From contig NZ_JARXIC010000004.1 in the NCBI RefSeq assembly GCF_031127905.1, positions 124,001 through 188,000 on the forward strand: DNA of 64,000 nt, given 5' to 3'. This DNA is from Thalassobacterium sedimentorum. Lineage in GTDB: Bacteria; Verrucomicrobiota; Verrucomicrobiia; Opitutales; Coraliomargaritaceae. Position 1 is the first letter of the stretch, and the number at the start of each line of letters is the position of its first letter. Below are positions 52,835 through 62,435 of this stretch, one piece after another. The notes beneath the pieces were generated by a model. That model searched no databases, was not told where the DNA came from, and saw only the letters and a list, made by a program, of their open reading frames with translations. Both the position numbers and the translations under genes were made by a program.

Positions 52835-53740
52835 TTAAAAGCTTTCTGCTTGATAACTTGCAGGTGCCTTCACTTCACCACGGAAGGGAGTCACAGCCAC
52901 AGGCTCATCTGCATATTCAATCACAATCGGCCGACGATTCGTCGCTCCCACAGTTGCAGCCGGCATGACAACAGACTGACGAGCCGACTGCTCCATCAGC
53001 TTAAAATGACTTTGATAATGTGACAACTGATTCGCCGCCGCTGCGTAACGCTCAGACATCGACATATAATTTTGCAATAATTCAATCGACTCACGTGTAC
53101 GCTCACCGACTTCAATTGAAGGCATGTCGCGCGCACCCGCCCCGGCCAGACGCTGCCCCGCGCGCAAAGTATAGACCTGACCTTGTAAATCCGTGTAACG
53201 CACCCGCCCTTCACTACATGTAATGGTAAAATCGAAAATTTGACTGCGTGGATCAAAAGCTATTTGCATCTGCCAAAGCGCGCGTTGAACACTCAAACGT
53301 CCCAGCGGAGTCTCGACCAAACATTGTGAGGCCTCTAACAAGTGCCTGGTATCAATAATGAGGTTACCGGCTCTAAAATTTAAAATCATTCGGCTTCGAC
53401 CAGGCTCAAGCTCACTGGCCTCCCATGCTGCGGGGTCCGGCATGATTTGCTCAAAACGCTCGATCGCAAAACTGCCATCACCTGCAAAAAAGAAAAAAGC
53501 TCGATTTGAACTACTAAAGTAAGCAGTCGCTCCATATTCCGCCTCGCAATTGATCAATCCTCCCATCGTCCTTGGAACTTGGCTGCTGCTGAAAGTCTTC
53601 GTAGCCAGTCCCAATTCCCGCAGCTCAACTGCTGTAGACACCTCATGCAGTGTGATTGCCCCCCTCACCCAGGTTTCAGCATTCAGTTGGGCAGTCAGCA
53701 AGAGCCCAGTGACGATCAGATATTTGAACCAGTATATCAC
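52835..53740 (-). CDS. FecR-like exported protein
   Basis: A 301-residue protein with a signal peptide (FKYLIVTGLLLTAQLNAE). The centre (NCEAEYGATAYFSSSNRAFF, then RSRMILNFRAGNLIIDTRHL) has the iterated beta-strand pattern of FecR domains, with ETPLGRLSVQRALWQMQIAF and TITCSEGRVRYTDLQGQVYT as the T-x-x-G/A-V-x-G-T-like core. Pairing of FecR and CHASE2 cyclase genes is known from other bacteria. Sits 7 bases from the cyclase and 2 bases from the ligase gene, so tightly co-transcribed. FecR is assigned by pattern. Confidence 0.75.
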   Translation of the reverse strand: MIYWFKYLIVTGLLLTAQLNAETWVRGAITLHEVSTAVELRELGLATKTFSSSQVPRTMGGLINCEAEYGATAYFSSSNRAFFFFAGDGSFAIERFEQIMPDPAAWEASELEPGRSRMILNFRAGNLIIDTRHLLEASQCLVETPLGRLSVQRALWQMQIAFDPRSQIFDFTITCSEGRVRYTDLQGQVYTLRAGQRLAGAGARDMPSIEVGERTRESIELLQNYMSMSERYAAAANQLSHYQSHFKLMEQSARQSVVMPAATVGATNRRPIVIEYADEPVAVTPFRGEVKAPASYQAESF

Positions 53741-53742
53741 TT

Positions 53743-55695
53743 CTATAAGATCAGTAGTTTTTGTTGTAATCGACGGGCTGCCACATTGTGCGGATTGATC
53801 TCTAAAGCAATCTGAACAGAGGCCAAGGCCTCATCCAGACGATCCTTCCCTCCACTCAAAAAAGCCGCATAATAATAGTGTGCGTTACTATTATTCGGTG
53901 CCAAGCTCAATGCATGCCGCAGCGCCTCTTCGGCCAACTCTAGATCACCATGAAACGAGTGCGCCACCCCAAGCTGTGCCCATGGCTTCCAATAGTCCGG
54001 ACTCAGTTCAATCGCCCGCTGAGCACAGGACACTGCACGCGCACCCACTTGATCAAATTTAGCCGGGCTCTTGAAATACAACTGACAGATCGCTGCACTC
54101 AAACCGATCCAGGCATCACCATTAGTCTGATCCAAGACCAATGCATCCTCATAGCGTCTGATGACCTGATTTAACCAGGTGGAATCCCCCGACATATGCA
54201 GCCGCATGTCCACCACGTGCTCTAACTCCTCCAAAGCTCTCAACTCTAATGCCTGCGATTGCAGCTTATTAGAAGCGAGCACATAAAATGAGCCTCCGAC
54301 ACAACTCACAAGTAGCAGATAAGCGACTCGATGCACCCAATGCTCAGGCAATACCAAGCTTCTTTTAAAACTAGTTTTCAACAATATCGAAAACGCCAGC
54401 ACACCATAAAAAATTAAGGCTGGCACATAACAGACAAAGGTACTCAGCATACTGAGCGCACAAGCAATCGATCCACACAGCCCCAGCGAGAGAAAGAAAC
54501 GCTGCGGTGGCATAATCATCGCATCTGAATCACGCAGCTTCACTGCGAATGCCTCCCGTCGCCAAGCCCTCCATGCAATCACAAATACTATGCTGCAGGG
54601 GATCGCCCAACATAGGAACCCGACAACACCCAGTTGGCTTAAAAACAGCAGATAGTCGTTATGCGGCGTCAATGGTAGTTCCGCCAAAGCCACTCGTGGA
54701 CTTTGTTCAAAAGACGAACGATAAGCCCCCGCGCCAACGCCGAAAATCGGATTCTCCTGAATCATGGCCCAAGCTTCCTGCCACAATACTAAGCGGACTC
54801 CTTCCCCCTGGTCAGAGAGTGCGTGTTGCAACCCCTTCTTAAACAAGGGATGCAGCACAACCATCGCCAGCAAAAACAACAGCGCCAGTAGAACACCTGA
54901 AAGCGAAAAAAGAATACGCCGTTTAACTCGACGAAAACAAAACCACGGGACCACACTTAATAAGACCACCCCGACTGCCACCGCCCAATAAGACTGGGTC
55001 AGCGCAATTCCCACGCAAACCATCAGCGCAATATAAAAACACAGTAAGCGTAATATCTTAGGCAAGCGGGTGACTGCAGCCGCCACCAACAACGATGGTA
55101 ACAGCATCAACAAAAAGGCCGCAAAACTGTTTGGGTCCGCAAAAGAACCAGTTGCTCGCCCAAGAAATACCTCACTCAACGCCAAAGGATAACCAGTCAG
55201 GGCCCCGAGCATTTGCTCAGGTCGCTGAAAAAACTGATAAAATCCATTAAACACTGCCAAGGTAGCAGGCGACAAGCTCATGATAATCAACAACCAAAGG
55301 TGCGCACGCGTGCGTACATTATTAGCCAGGACCCACAGTAAAATAAAAGCCTCTAAAGCATACAATAGCTCAGTCCAGCCACGCCAAGGCACTGGAGACC
55401 ACCAAAGCACGCTTGCGAGCATCCACAACAGACCGGGCACAAACCACAGTGGCACCTGACTTAAGCGCTTGGGCGACTCCTGATCCAGCGCAAGCCAGAG
55501 CCCATGCAAGCAGAGCAATAGTACAAACAATGGTAATAATACCAAATGTGTATCCGGACGCACCCCTCCCAGCGCCAGTGTCGTCAATGAAATGATCAGG
55601 CCCAGGCACAAAGTGACCATCCAGTCGACAAGGTTTCCCCAACTAACATGCCCAAAAAAGGCAATGTGACCGGATTTATCGATAATTGTAGCCAT
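53743..55695 (-). CDS. O-antigen ligase / polymerase-like protein with TPR tail
   Basis: A 650-residue inner-membrane protein with about a dozen hydrophobic helices. The Wzy_C/O-antigen-ligase motif is clear: LWQEAWAMIQENPIFGVGAG then PHNDYLLFLSQLG. The C-terminal 150 residues are tetratricopeptide repeats (AWIGLSAAICQLYFKSPAKF, AQLGVAHSFHGDLELAEEAL, SNAHYYYAAFLSGGKDRLDE). It joins or polymerises glycan repeat units at the membrane, in LPS or exopolysaccharide export. First gene of the operon with the FecR-like and CHASE2 cyclase genes; divergent from EpsI. Confidence 0.85.
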   Translation of the reverse strand: MATIIDKSGHIAFFGHVSWGNLVDWMVTLCLGLIISLTTLALGGVRPDTHLVLLPLFVLLLCLHGLWLALDQESPKRLSQVPLWFVPGLLWMLASVLWWSPVPWRGWTELLYALEAFILLWVLANNVRTRAHLWLLIIMSLSPATLAVFNGFYQFFQRPEQMLGALTGYPLALSEVFLGRATGSFADPNSFAAFLLMLLPSLLVAAAVTRLPKILRLLCFYIALMVCVGIALTQSYWAVAVGVVLLSVVPWFCFRRVKRRILFSLSGVLLALLFLLAMVVLHPLFKKGLQHALSDQGEGVRLVLWQEAWAMIQENPIFGVGAGAYRSSFEQSPRVALAELPLTPHNDYLLFLSQLGVVGFLCWAIPCSIVFVIAWRAWRREAFAVKLRDSDAMIMPPQRFFLSLGLCGSIACALSMLSTFVCYVPALIFYGVLAFSILLKTSFKRSLVLPEHWVHRVAYLLLVSCVGGSFYVLASNKLQSQALELRALEELEHVVDMRLHMSGDSTWLNQVIRRYEDALVLDQTNGDAWIGLSAAICQLYFKSPAKFDQVGARAVSCAQRAIELSPDYWKPWAQLGVAHSFHGDLELAEEALRHALSLAPNNSNAHYYYAAFLSGGKDRLDEALASVQIALEINPHNVAARRLQQKLLIL

Positions 55696-55831
55696 AAACA
55701 GGAGTGATCTTCGAGCGAGTCGTCAAGCAGCAGGCAATACAGTGAATCCAACAAGGTAAACTCATATTTTAGCCTAAGACTTGAACCTGAGCTGGAACTA
55801 GGTTTCAATACAAACACTCTCCATTCCATTC

Positions 55832-56551
55832 ATGAAAAAGCTACTCCTCATCTCCGCAGCGATGATCCTCTTCGGCGGTCTCGCGCTCCGTGCGTATTTC
55901 ACTCTGGTGCCACCGCCCGAACCGACGCTGCACGAACCGTTGGCACTCATTGTACCCGACGAACTGGAGGGCTGGGAGATCAAGGATTTAGACATGGCCG
56001 AGTCCCCGGAGTCCAGCGCACGCATTAGCGAATTTCTAAACTTTGATGATGCACTTTTCCGTGTATTTCAAAAAAACGACGTCTTTGTCGGACTCTACAT
56101 CGCCTACTGGACTCCAGGCAAAGCTTCTTATCGCTGGGCAGGCGCCCATACTCCCGACACCTGCTGGGTAGTCAACGGCTGGACACGTGAAGAACGCGAA
56201 TACTCCATCCCCTTTACCTATAATAAAATTCGCCTGGAGCCCGCCGAGTTTGGTGTGTATTCGAAAGATGGCTCTTCTCAGAATGTGTATTTCTGGCATT
56301 TGGTGGGCGGCGAACCTTTCAGCTACGACCAAACTGGAACCCCCAATATCCTAGGTGCTCTCCTGGACGTAAAGGAATATGGCCTCAATCTACGTGAAGA
56401 ACAGTTTTTCATCCGCCTATCCAGCAACAAGAATCTTGATGAGCTCAAAAAAACTCCAGGCTTCAAAGCCATCATAGAAAGCTTGGTAGAGGTCGGACTC
56501 GAGGAGGAAGTATCCGCTGCTGCAGCCCCCCTGGCCAGTACGCAGCTTTAA
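55832..56551 (+). CDS. Exosortase-associated EpsI-family protein
   Basis: A 239-residue protein with an N-terminal membrane anchor (LLLISAAMILFGGLALRAYF). The EpsI/DUF3485 signature is present: LYIAYWTPGK then GAHTPDTCWVVNGWT (His106, Pro108, Cys111), and the QNVYFWHLVGGEPFSYD segment. EpsI proteins accompany or are fused to exosortases and EPS export; no exosortase (XrtA-type) is in the window. Divergent from the O-antigen-ligase operon across a 136-base spacer; the 3' end overlaps the convergent acyltransferase by 4 bases. Confidence 0.82.
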   Translation: MKKLLLISAAMILFGGLALRAYFTLVPPPEPTLHEPLALIVPDELEGWEIKDLDMAESPESSARISEFLNFDDALFRVFQKNDVFVGLYIAYWTPGKASYRWAGAHTPDTCWVVNGWTREEREYSIPFTYNKIRLEPAEFGVYSKDGSSQNVYFWHLVGGEPFSYDQTGTPNILGALLDVKEYGLNLREEQFFIRLSSNKNLDELKKTPGFKAIIESLVEVGLEEEVSAAAAPLASTQL

Positions 56552-57177
56552 AAGCTTCGGGCCGGATTGCCAAAGACCCTGGCACCTTCAGCCACATGGC
56601 GAATCACCACCGAGCCAGCACCGACGGTCGCACCTGAGCCCACCCGCTTGCCAGGGATCACGCGCACGCCTGAACCGAGAAAAGCTCCTTCGCCCACCCG
56701 GCTCCCCCCGGTCAAATCGCAATGCCCACTGATCGTCGTCCACGACTCGATCACAACATCATGCCCCGCCGTGGAGTGGCAATTCACCATCGCTAAATCC
56801 CCCACCTCGATATCGCAGGTCAAAGTCACTCCGGGGCAGATCACAACGCCCCGCCCCAATTTTACCCGTGGCCCCACTCGAGCACTCGGATGAATTAAGC
56901 TCACAAATTCCGCACCGGCTTTCAACATCGGCTCGCATAACTGACGCTTGAGCGCAACATTGCCGACCCCGCACACAAAGACAGAATGCTTGAAATCGGG
57001 TAAATCAGTAAATGAGTTCACCACCTGAGCATCGATCGCAAAGACATCCAAGGCAGTTGGCGCATCATCAATAAAACCGCGTAAACGATAGCGCTGGAGC
57101 AGCACCTGCTCATCGCTGAGCCAAGTATGTAACTCACGCCCGAAGCCACCTGCCCCTAAGATATATAAGTCCTTCAT
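56548..57177 (-). CDS. NeuD/PglD-like sugar acyltransferase
   Basis: A left-handed beta-helix acyltransferase of about 209 residues. The N-terminus is a Rossmann-like nucleotide-binding part (LYILGAGGFGRELHTWL), then hexapeptide repeats (VKLGRGVVICPGVTLTCDIE, GDLAMVNCHSTAGHDVVIES, GEGAFLGSGVRVIPGKRVGS), with the catalytic His in STAGHDVVIES. Members acylate amino sugars or sialic-acid-like sugars. Two adjacent ATGs (57180 and 57177) are possible; the second sits 6 bases after GGAAG. Together with the ACP and KAS III genes upstream it may add an unusual acyl group to a polysaccharide (inference). Confidence 0.85.
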   Translation of the reverse strand: MKDLYILGAGGFGRELHTWLSDEQVLLQRYRLRGFIDDAPTALDVFAIDAQVVNSFTDLPDFKHSVFVCGVGNVALKRQLCEPMLKAGAEFVSLIHPSARVGPRVKLGRGVVICPGVTLTCDIEVGDLAMVNCHSTAGHDVVIESWTTISGHCDLTGGSRVGEGAFLGSGVRVIPGKRVGSGATVGAGSVVIRHVAEGARVFGNPARSF

Positions 57178-57199
57178 CATTCACTTCCATTCACTGAAA

Positions 57200-57436
57200 C
57201 TAGCGCGCCTGCTTCGCACGCACTGTCTCATATAAATCCTCTAGCGTCGTCGCAGCGGCAAAATCGGTACCGGAGAGCAAGACCCCGCATTCCATCTCCA
57301 CCGTATCGGTCACGGTTAACACCGCCAAGGAATCCCAGACTGCGAGTTGCTTAAAAGCAGTCGCAGCGGTGACCTCGTCCGCATCCAAATCGTCCAAAGC
57401 ACTGGCAAAGATGCCCACAAATTCTTCTATTTTCAT
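57200..57436 (-). CDS. Acyl carrier protein
   Basis: A 78-residue acidic carrier protein. The phosphopantetheine-bearing serine is in AVWDSLAVLTV (Ser36), with preceding FASALDDLDADEVTA helix 1 and trailing TTLEDLYETVRAK helix 3. It is not the housekeeping AcpP, which has the DSLDTVEL pattern and a fixed genomic place beside fabF; I read it as a pathway-specific ACP. Start is ATG 57436; the longer upstream frame overlaps the KAS III gene. It lies between KAS III and a NeuD-like acyltransferase. Confidence 0.85.
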   Translation of the reverse strand: MKIEEFVGIFASALDDLDADEVTAATAFKQLAVWDSLAVLTVTDTVEMECGVLLSGTDFAAATTLEDLYETVRAKQAR

Positions 57437-57468
57437 GATAAAGGTAAAAAGCGGAAGTGTAGCCCAGC

Positions 57469-58545
57469 TTACCAAGGGTAGTCAATTAATTCGCACACAG
57501 CCAGCTCCTCCACCTCAAGTAAAACACTGGCCCAGGATAGGCCCACTCCGAAACCTGACAGCAGCAAGTGCGTTGATTCACGGGCAGCGAGTGTGCCCGC
57601 CAACTCCCCACAGATCGCCGAGGGAATCGAGGCAGAGCTCTGATTGCCATAACGTTCCACTGTTTGCATCGGCACCTTCGACACATCCAGCTTCAGACGC
57701 TTGGCAATATTACTCAGCACATAACGATTGGCTTGATGAAACACAAAGTAATCAACGGCGTCGAACTCCACCTGCGCATAGGCCAACAACTCCCGGACCG
57801 ACTGAGGCTCTTCGGTGATCGAAAAATTAAAAATCTCCGCGCCGTCCATGTAGAGGTGTTCCGGCGAGCGCAGATTACCAGCCGCATCCTCCGCGACCGT
57901 CTTAGTGTCCGCGCAAGAGGGTTGACGCGCGCCTCCCGCAGGCACGATTAATTTATCATACCCGGCACCATCACTCTGCAAACTAAAATAAGCAGGCGCG
58001 CCCCCATCCACTGATTCCAATAATGTCGCACTACCACCATCCCCAAAAAGTGGCGCCACTGCCCGATCCTTCGCATGCACGAGACGACTCATAGTATCTC
58101 CAGCTAACAATAGCACCCGCTGGCTGGCACCACTCGCGAGCAGGGAATGCGCCAACCAAAGCCCATAAACATAGCCCGAGCAACCCAAATTCACATCCAG
58201 CGCTGCACAGTTTTTAGACAGACCCAAGCGCCCATGCAGCACAGCTGCATTACAAGGCTGTATATAATCGGGTGTCTGCGTCACGCAGATCACAGTATCA
58301 ATCACATCCAAGGGCAATGAAGCCTGCTCAATCAGATGGCGGGCCGCCTGCTCACAAAGATCTGCCGCGGTGGTCGATGCATCCACCACTCGACGCTTCG
58401 ACAGCCCGATGGTCTTTTTTAATCGCGCGATCTGCTTGACGTTCCCGCCAAATAGCTCCAGTTCATCGTCGATCGATTTTTCATGCGGCGGCACACAGGT
58501 CACAATTCCTGCAATTTTCACATTATTAAGGCGGCACTTTGGCAT
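57469..58545 (-). CDS. 3-oxoacyl-ACP synthase III-like ketosynthase
   Basis: A 358-residue thiolase-fold enzyme from ATG 58545. The Cys-His-Asn triad is intact: Cys122 in [17 protein letters not shown], His270 in FVFHQANRY, Asn301 in [27 protein letters not shown] is also typical. It is not the housekeeping FabH by context: it is followed by its own ACP and an acyltransferase. OleA was considered because oleC/oleD occur in this window, but the context argues against it. Likely makes a short keto- or hydroxyacyl group for a polysaccharide or signalling product. Divergent from accB. Confidence 0.85.
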   Translation of the reverse strand: MPKCRLNNVKIAGIVTCVPPHEKSIDDELELFGGNVKQIARLKKTIGLSKRRVVDASTTAADLCEQAARHLIEQASLPLDVIDTVICVTQTPDYIQPCNAAVLHGRLGLSKNCAALDVNLGCSGYVYGLWLAHSLLASGASQRVLLLAGDTMSRLVHAKDRAVAPLFGDGGSATLLESVDGGAPAYFSLQSDGAGYDKLIVPAGGARQPSCADTKTVAEDAAGNLRSPEHLYMDGAEIFNFSITEEPQSVRELLAYAQVEFDAVDYFVFHQANRYVLSNIAKRLKLDVSKVPMQTVERYGNQSSASIPSAICGELAGTLAARESTHLLLSGFGVGLSWASVLLEVEELAVCELIDYPW

Positions 58546-58736
58546 ATTCCTGCAGAATGGTCTGAGAAAAGCTCGAGTGAAAGCCCTATTTAAGCACATT
58601 TTTCTAAAGTAACAAAGTCGTTGCACATCACGAAAAGCTAGCCTTACATACCTTTTACTTTGAATTGAGCGTCTCCAAGTTATTGAAGACGTACAACCCA
58701 CTACAAACCAACCAACGCTGTAAGAAAGGACATACC

Positions 58737-59207
58737 TTGGACATCAAACTCATAAAACAAGTCGTCGACCTCATGAAACGCTCGGACATTTCCGAATTCG
58801 AATACGAGGAAGATGGCCTCAAGCTACGCCTAAGCAGCAAAGGTGCCGACGCTCCACAAATCATTCACGCCGCACCTGTCGCTCAAACAGCTGCCCCTTT
58901 CCCAGCACCAGCGGCTGAAGCCGCAGCCACCAACACTGCAGCTGCCCCTGCAGCCGAAGAAAAAGGTATCGCGATCATTAAATCACCAATGGTCGGCACC
59001 TTCTATCGTGCCGCCTCTCCGGAAAGCCCTCCATTTGCTAACGTCGGCACTAAAGCCGGCCCCGACACCATCGTATGCATCATTGAAGCAATGAAAGTCA
59101 TGAACGAAATCCAAGCGGAAATGAGCGGCGTCATCACTGAAGTGCTCGTTGAAAATGGTGAAGCGGTCGAATACGGCCAGCCTCTCTTTAAAATTAAAAC
59201 AGCCTAA
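58737..59207 (+). CDS. accB: Acetyl-CoA carboxylase biotin carboxyl carrier protein
   Basis: Carries carboxybiotin between AccC and AccAD. TTG at 58737 is the start: an AAGGA lies 6 bases before it, and [20 protein letters not shown] aligns with AccB N-termini; upstream in-frame codons are not conserved. The 156-residue protein has an Ala/Pro-rich linker (about 45-75) and a C-terminal biotinyl domain with [13 protein letters not shown] (biotin Lys120). First gene of accB-accC. Confidence 0.95.
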   Translation: MDIKLIKQVVDLMKRSDISEFEYEEDGLKLRLSSKGADAPQIIHAAPVAQTAAPFPAPAAEAAATNTAAAPAAEEKGIAIIKSPMVGTFYRAASPESPPFANVGTKAGPDTIVCIIEAMKVMNEIQAEMSGVITEVLVENGEAVEYGQPLFKIKTA

Positions 59208-59216
59208 TCCTACCGG

Positions 59217-60581
59217 ATGATTAAAAAGGTACTCATCGCAAACCGCGGCGAAATTGCGCTTCGCATCGTCCGCGCCTGTAACGAACTGGGGATTAAGACG
59301 CTCGCCGTCTATTCCGAAGCGGACGAACAGTCGCTACACGTGCAGCTGGCCGACGAGGCGATCTGCATCGGCCCCGCCGCAAGCAATCTCAGCTATTTGA
59401 AAGCGGATCGCATCATCGCTGCAGCCGAAATCGCAGACGTGGACGCCATCCACCCCGGCTATGGATTCCTCGCGGAAAATGCTGATTTCGCTGAGCAATG
59501 CGCCCAGTGTAATATTAAATTCATCGGCCCCGGCAAGGAAGCGATTGTCAATTTTGGCGACAAAGCCAAGGCGCGCGACATGGCCATCAAAGCCAAAGTC
59601 CCCGTCATTCCCGGCAGTGACGGCACCGTCGACAACGAAAAAGATGCCCTGGAAGTGGCCAAAAAGATCGGCTATCCTGTCATTATTAAGGCAGTCGCCG
59701 GTGGTGGCGGTAAGGGGATGCGCACTGCACACAATGCAGTCGCTTTCGTGAAAGAATATAACAATGCCCGCAGCGAAGCTGAAAAGGCTTTTGGCAATGG
59801 CGCTGTTTACCTGGAACGCTTTCTGGAAGCACCTCGTCACATTGAAATCCAATTACTGGGCGACCAATATGGCAATGTCATCCACCTTGGTGAACGCGAT
59901 TGCTCGGTACAACGACGCCACCAAAAGGTGATCGAAGAAGCTCCTTCTCCCTTCATCTCTGACGACATTCGTAAGAAAATGGGGCGCGACGCCGTTAAGC
60001 TGGCCAAGTCCGTCAACTACGAAGGTGCTGGCACAGTCGAGTTCCTTGTAGATGGCAAGGGCAACTACTTCTTTATCGAAATGAACACCCGAATCCAAGT
60101 GGAACACGGGGTCACTGAAGAAGTCACAGGTGTTGATCTGGTCAAAGAACAGCTGCTCATCGCCAGCGGCCAAAAGCTCAGCTACGAGCAAAAAGACATC
60201 AAGATCACCAAACACTGCATCGAATGCCGCGTGTGCGCGGAGGATCCTGCGCGTAACTTCGCCCCTTGCCCAGGCGAGATCTCCCTGTATTATTCCCCAG
60301 GTGGCCATGGCGTGCGCATCGACTCGCACTGCTACAGTGGCTACACCATCCCGCCCTACTACGACAGCATGATCGCTAAGGTGATGACCTTTGGCCGTAC
60401 CCGCGAATTGGCACTCGACCGTATGGATCGTGCCTTGGGAGAATATCTCATCCGCGGTATTAAAACCAATATCCCGTTCTCACGTGCCATCATTCGCGAC
60501 CCACACTTCCGTGCCGGTAAAGCCACCACGAAATACATCGAAGAATTCCTTCAGCGTGTGCCGAAGGATATTTACACTTAA
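59217..60581 (+). CDS. accC: Acetyl-CoA carboxylase biotin carboxylase
   Basis: ATP-dependent carboxylation of the AccB biotin. The 454-residue ATP-grasp protein has [38 protein letters not shown], the glycine loop [14 protein letters not shown], the [19 protein letters not shown] motif and [20 protein letters not shown]. Full family length. Starts 9 bases after the accB stop. The carboxyltransferase genes accA/accD are not in the window. Confidence 0.96.
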   Translation: MIKKVLIANRGEIALRIVRACNELGIKTLAVYSEADEQSLHVQLADEAICIGPAASNLSYLKADRIIAAAEIADVDAIHPGYGFLAENADFAEQCAQCNIKFIGPGKEAIVNFGDKAKARDMAIKAKVPVIPGSDGTVDNEKDALEVAKKIGYPVIIKAVAGGGGKGMRTAHNAVAFVKEYNNARSEAEKAFGNGAVYLERFLEAPRHIEIQLLGDQYGNVIHLGERDCSVQRRHQKVIEEAPSPFISDDIRKKMGRDAVKLAKSVNYEGAGTVEFLVDGKGNYFFIEMNTRIQVEHGVTEEVTGVDLVKEQLLIASGQKLSYEQKDIKITKHCIECRVCAEDPARNFAPCPGEISLYYSPGGHGVRIDSHCYSGYTIPPYYDSMIAKVMTFGRTRELALDRMDRALGEYLIRGIKTNIPFSRAIIRDPHFRAGKATTKYIEEFLQRVPKDIYT

Positions 60582-60608
60582 GCCATACAATACATAATCA
60601 CGCCTATT

Positions 60609-61052
60609 ATGAGCAAGGAAACAGACAATATAAACGAATCAGTCATCCCTACTGTCTCCGAGGATTCAAACACTCTCGGTGACATTCGCATTAACCACAG
60701 CGTGGTCGCGAGCATCATTCGTCTCGCCGCTCTTGAAGTGGGTGGTGTCGTTGCCGTTGGGGGTGGTTTTGTCGATGGCATTGCCGAAATCTTCTCCAAA
60801 AAAGGAGACGAGCGCGGCGTCCGTGTCGAAGAGGACGAAGTGGGCGACTATCGCATCGAAATCCGTGTCATTCTCCGCTTCGGAGTGGAACTGGCGGCGG
60901 TTGCCACCGAAATCCAACAACGCATAGCAGAGCAAGTGGAAAAGATGACCAGCAAAAATGTAGCACGCATCAATGTCATCATCGACGGCGTTCGCACCGA
61001 GGACGAGAAAGAGGAGCAGGACGACTGGACCGACGAGCCGCACACAGACTAA
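60609..61052 (+). CDS. Asp23/Gls24-family protein
   Basis: A 147-residue cytoplasmic protein of the alkaline-shock-protein family. [36 protein letters not shown] and [20 protein letters not shown], then [16 protein letters not shown] are the family pattern, with an acidic C-terminal tail. In Firmicutes this family sits directly after accBC (B. subtilis YqhY), where it is linked to acetyl-CoA carboxylase activity. Same order here, 27 bases after accC. Confidence 0.9.
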   Translation: MSKETDNINESVIPTVSEDSNTLGDIRINHSVVASIIRLAALEVGGVVAVGGGFVDGIAEIFSKKGDERGVRVEEDEVGDYRIEIRVILRFGVELAAVATEIQQRIAEQVEKMTSKNVARINVIIDGVRTEDEKEEQDDWTDEPHTD

Positions 61053-61108
61053 ACGTCCCCGGCCCCCAATTCCGCCCCGCCACATACACCTCGACTCAAT
61101 AAGATCTC

Positions 61109-61675
61109 ATGATCTCTACGACCCTCCGCGACGTCTACGAAGCAATCCAACAACTCCCCCAGCCGCAGTTTCTCTACATCAGTGTCGCTGCGCTGGCCTT
61201 GTTGCTGCTGTTAATGCTACTGATGCGTCGACAGCCTAAACATGTCGTCGCCTATACCACCGAGAACGGACGCGTCATGGTGAGTCGTCATGCGATCGTT
61301 GAGTTAGTACGCACCTCCTGCGAGCAATTACAAGACGTCTCCAAGCCGCAAGTTAAGATTCGAGTCAAAGGCCAGACCTCACATTTCGAAATTCGCATCA
61401 AGTTGCAGGGCACTGGTCGCCTACGTCAGATTGAACAGACCCTGCAGGCACACCTGAGACAGGCCTTGACGGAAAACCTGGGCATCGAGTCCCTGGGACG
61501 TATCAATGTTATCGCAGTAAGTTTTAAAAGTGGACGCATTGAATCCAACCTACCGGCGAAGTCCACCACAGCTGCGCTCGAAGCAACTGAGGCAGTATGT
61601 GATACCGACAGTTCCGCACACACCAAGGACTCAGCAGATTCAACTTCTAGCCCAGAAAATGCGCCCAAAGCATAA
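61109..61675 (+). CDS. Membrane-anchored Asp23-like (AmaP-type) protein
   Basis: A 188-residue protein with one membrane helix near the N-terminus (FLYISVAALALLLLLMLLMR), then a cytoplasmic domain (GRVMVSRHAIVELVRTSCEQ, PQVKIRVKGQTSHFEIRIKL, LGIESLGRINVIAVSFKSGR) that looks like a second Asp23-type fold. This resembles AmaP, the membrane anchor of Asp23 in Staphylococcus. The C-terminus is Ser/Thr/Ala-rich. It follows the Asp23 gene by 56 bases. AmaP assignment is by architecture. Confidence 0.75.
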   Translation: MISTTLRDVYEAIQQLPQPQFLYISVAALALLLLLMLLMRRQPKHVVAYTTENGRVMVSRHAIVELVRTSCEQLQDVSKPQVKIRVKGQTSHFEIRIKLQGTGRLRQIEQTLQAHLRQALTENLGIESLGRINVIAVSFKSGRIESNLPAKSTTAALEATEAVCDTDSSAHTKDSADSTSSPENAPKA

Positions 61676-61749
61676 GCTTTAGTAACCCATACTGTCAGAA
61701 TCGAAGCTGCCAGTAATTCATTACAGCACTGAGTCAACTGAGCCTCAAA

Positions 61750-62196
61750 ATGCTTCGCCTACTTTTAGCCTGCACCCTCTTCACCCTATGTAACTGCGGC
61801 CCACAGCAGACCTCCCAAGAACTGGAAGGCTTTGCCGCCGCATTTCGCATCGCTAATCAGGCGGCTGACATCGAGCCGATGCTGGCACTGTATCAACTCG
61901 ACGGCAGTACGGAACAAACCATCAGTTTACTCAAAAATGCCCTCAGCTATGAATTAGGGATGCCCATCAAACGCATCGAGTTCGAAGCACTCCATGGCAG
62001 CCCCGAAGAAACGATTTATTATAGCTATCAAGGTGTGCATTACGGGCCGACACTGACACCACAACTACGCATGCGCGTCCGCTACGACACTGACGATCAC
62101 TTTGAAAGCCTCTTTAGCATCGGCCGCAATCAGCAGGGCGATTGGCGTATTGTGAGTAGTCAACCACTACAGCCGCAAGAGACACTTCAGAAATAA
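61750..62196 (+). CDS. Small lipoprotein of unknown function
   Basis: A 148-residue protein starting LLLACTLFTLCNCGPQQTSQ, a lipoprotein signal with likely acylated Cys at about residue 16. The mature part (ALSYELGMPIKRIEFEALHG, then LRMRVRYDTDDHFESLFSIG) has no recognised motif; a small alpha/beta fold is plausible. It ends the accB-containing run and precedes a repeat-rich spacer. Confidence 0.72.
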   Translation: MLRLLLACTLFTLCNCGPQQTSQELEGFAAAFRIANQAADIEPMLALYQLDGSTEQTISLLKNALSYELGMPIKRIEFEALHGSPEETIYYSYQGVHYGPTLTPQLRMRVRYDTDDHFESLFSIGRNQQGDWRIVSSQPLQPQETLQK

Positions 62197-62198
62197 AT

Positions 62199-62314
62199 AA
62201 CACCAATTCTAAGCATGCATGATCTCGTAGACAGTGCGAAAGCTAGCCTCGAAACTAATACCACTTCTAAGTATATATGATCTATAAGCTTGGCCTTAGC
62301 GTAGCCTCAAAACT
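62199..62314. repeat. Two diverged tandem 58-base copies
   Basis: 62199-62256 and 62257-62314 have the same length and about 39 of 58 identical positions by hand count. Conserved blocks are TTCTAAG..AT...ATGATCT near the start and TAGCCTC.AAACT at the end. No ORF. Lies directly after the lipoprotein stop. Confidence 0.7.
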
Positions 62315-62331
62315 TTGTTTCGGGGAGGGAT

Positions 62332-62389
62332 TTACATCGCCCCGGTTCCGAGAACCGAGGTTACATCGCCCCGGTTCCGAGAACCGAGG
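62332..62389. repeat. Two exact tandem 29-base copies with an internal palindrome
   Basis: 62332-62360 and 62361-62389 are identical and each holds CCCCGGTTCCGAGAACCGAG, which can fold on itself around CGGTTC..GAACCG. A truncated third copy follows (TTACAG). No spacers separate the units, so this is not CRISPR. Confidence 0.9.
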
Positions 62390-62435
62390 TTACAGAAGAT
62401 ATATTTATTAGGACCAAACTTTTGGCGAAGTGATA

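Noticed and set aside
57469-58545. Identification of the ketosynthase as OleA for the oleC-oleD pair
   Set aside because: It is 27 kb away, has its own ACP and acyltransferase, and its sequence looks like a FabH-like enzyme of acyl-modification clusters.
62332-62389. Possible CRISPR array
   Set aside because: Two 29-base units are directly joined with no spacers and no cas genes exist in the window.
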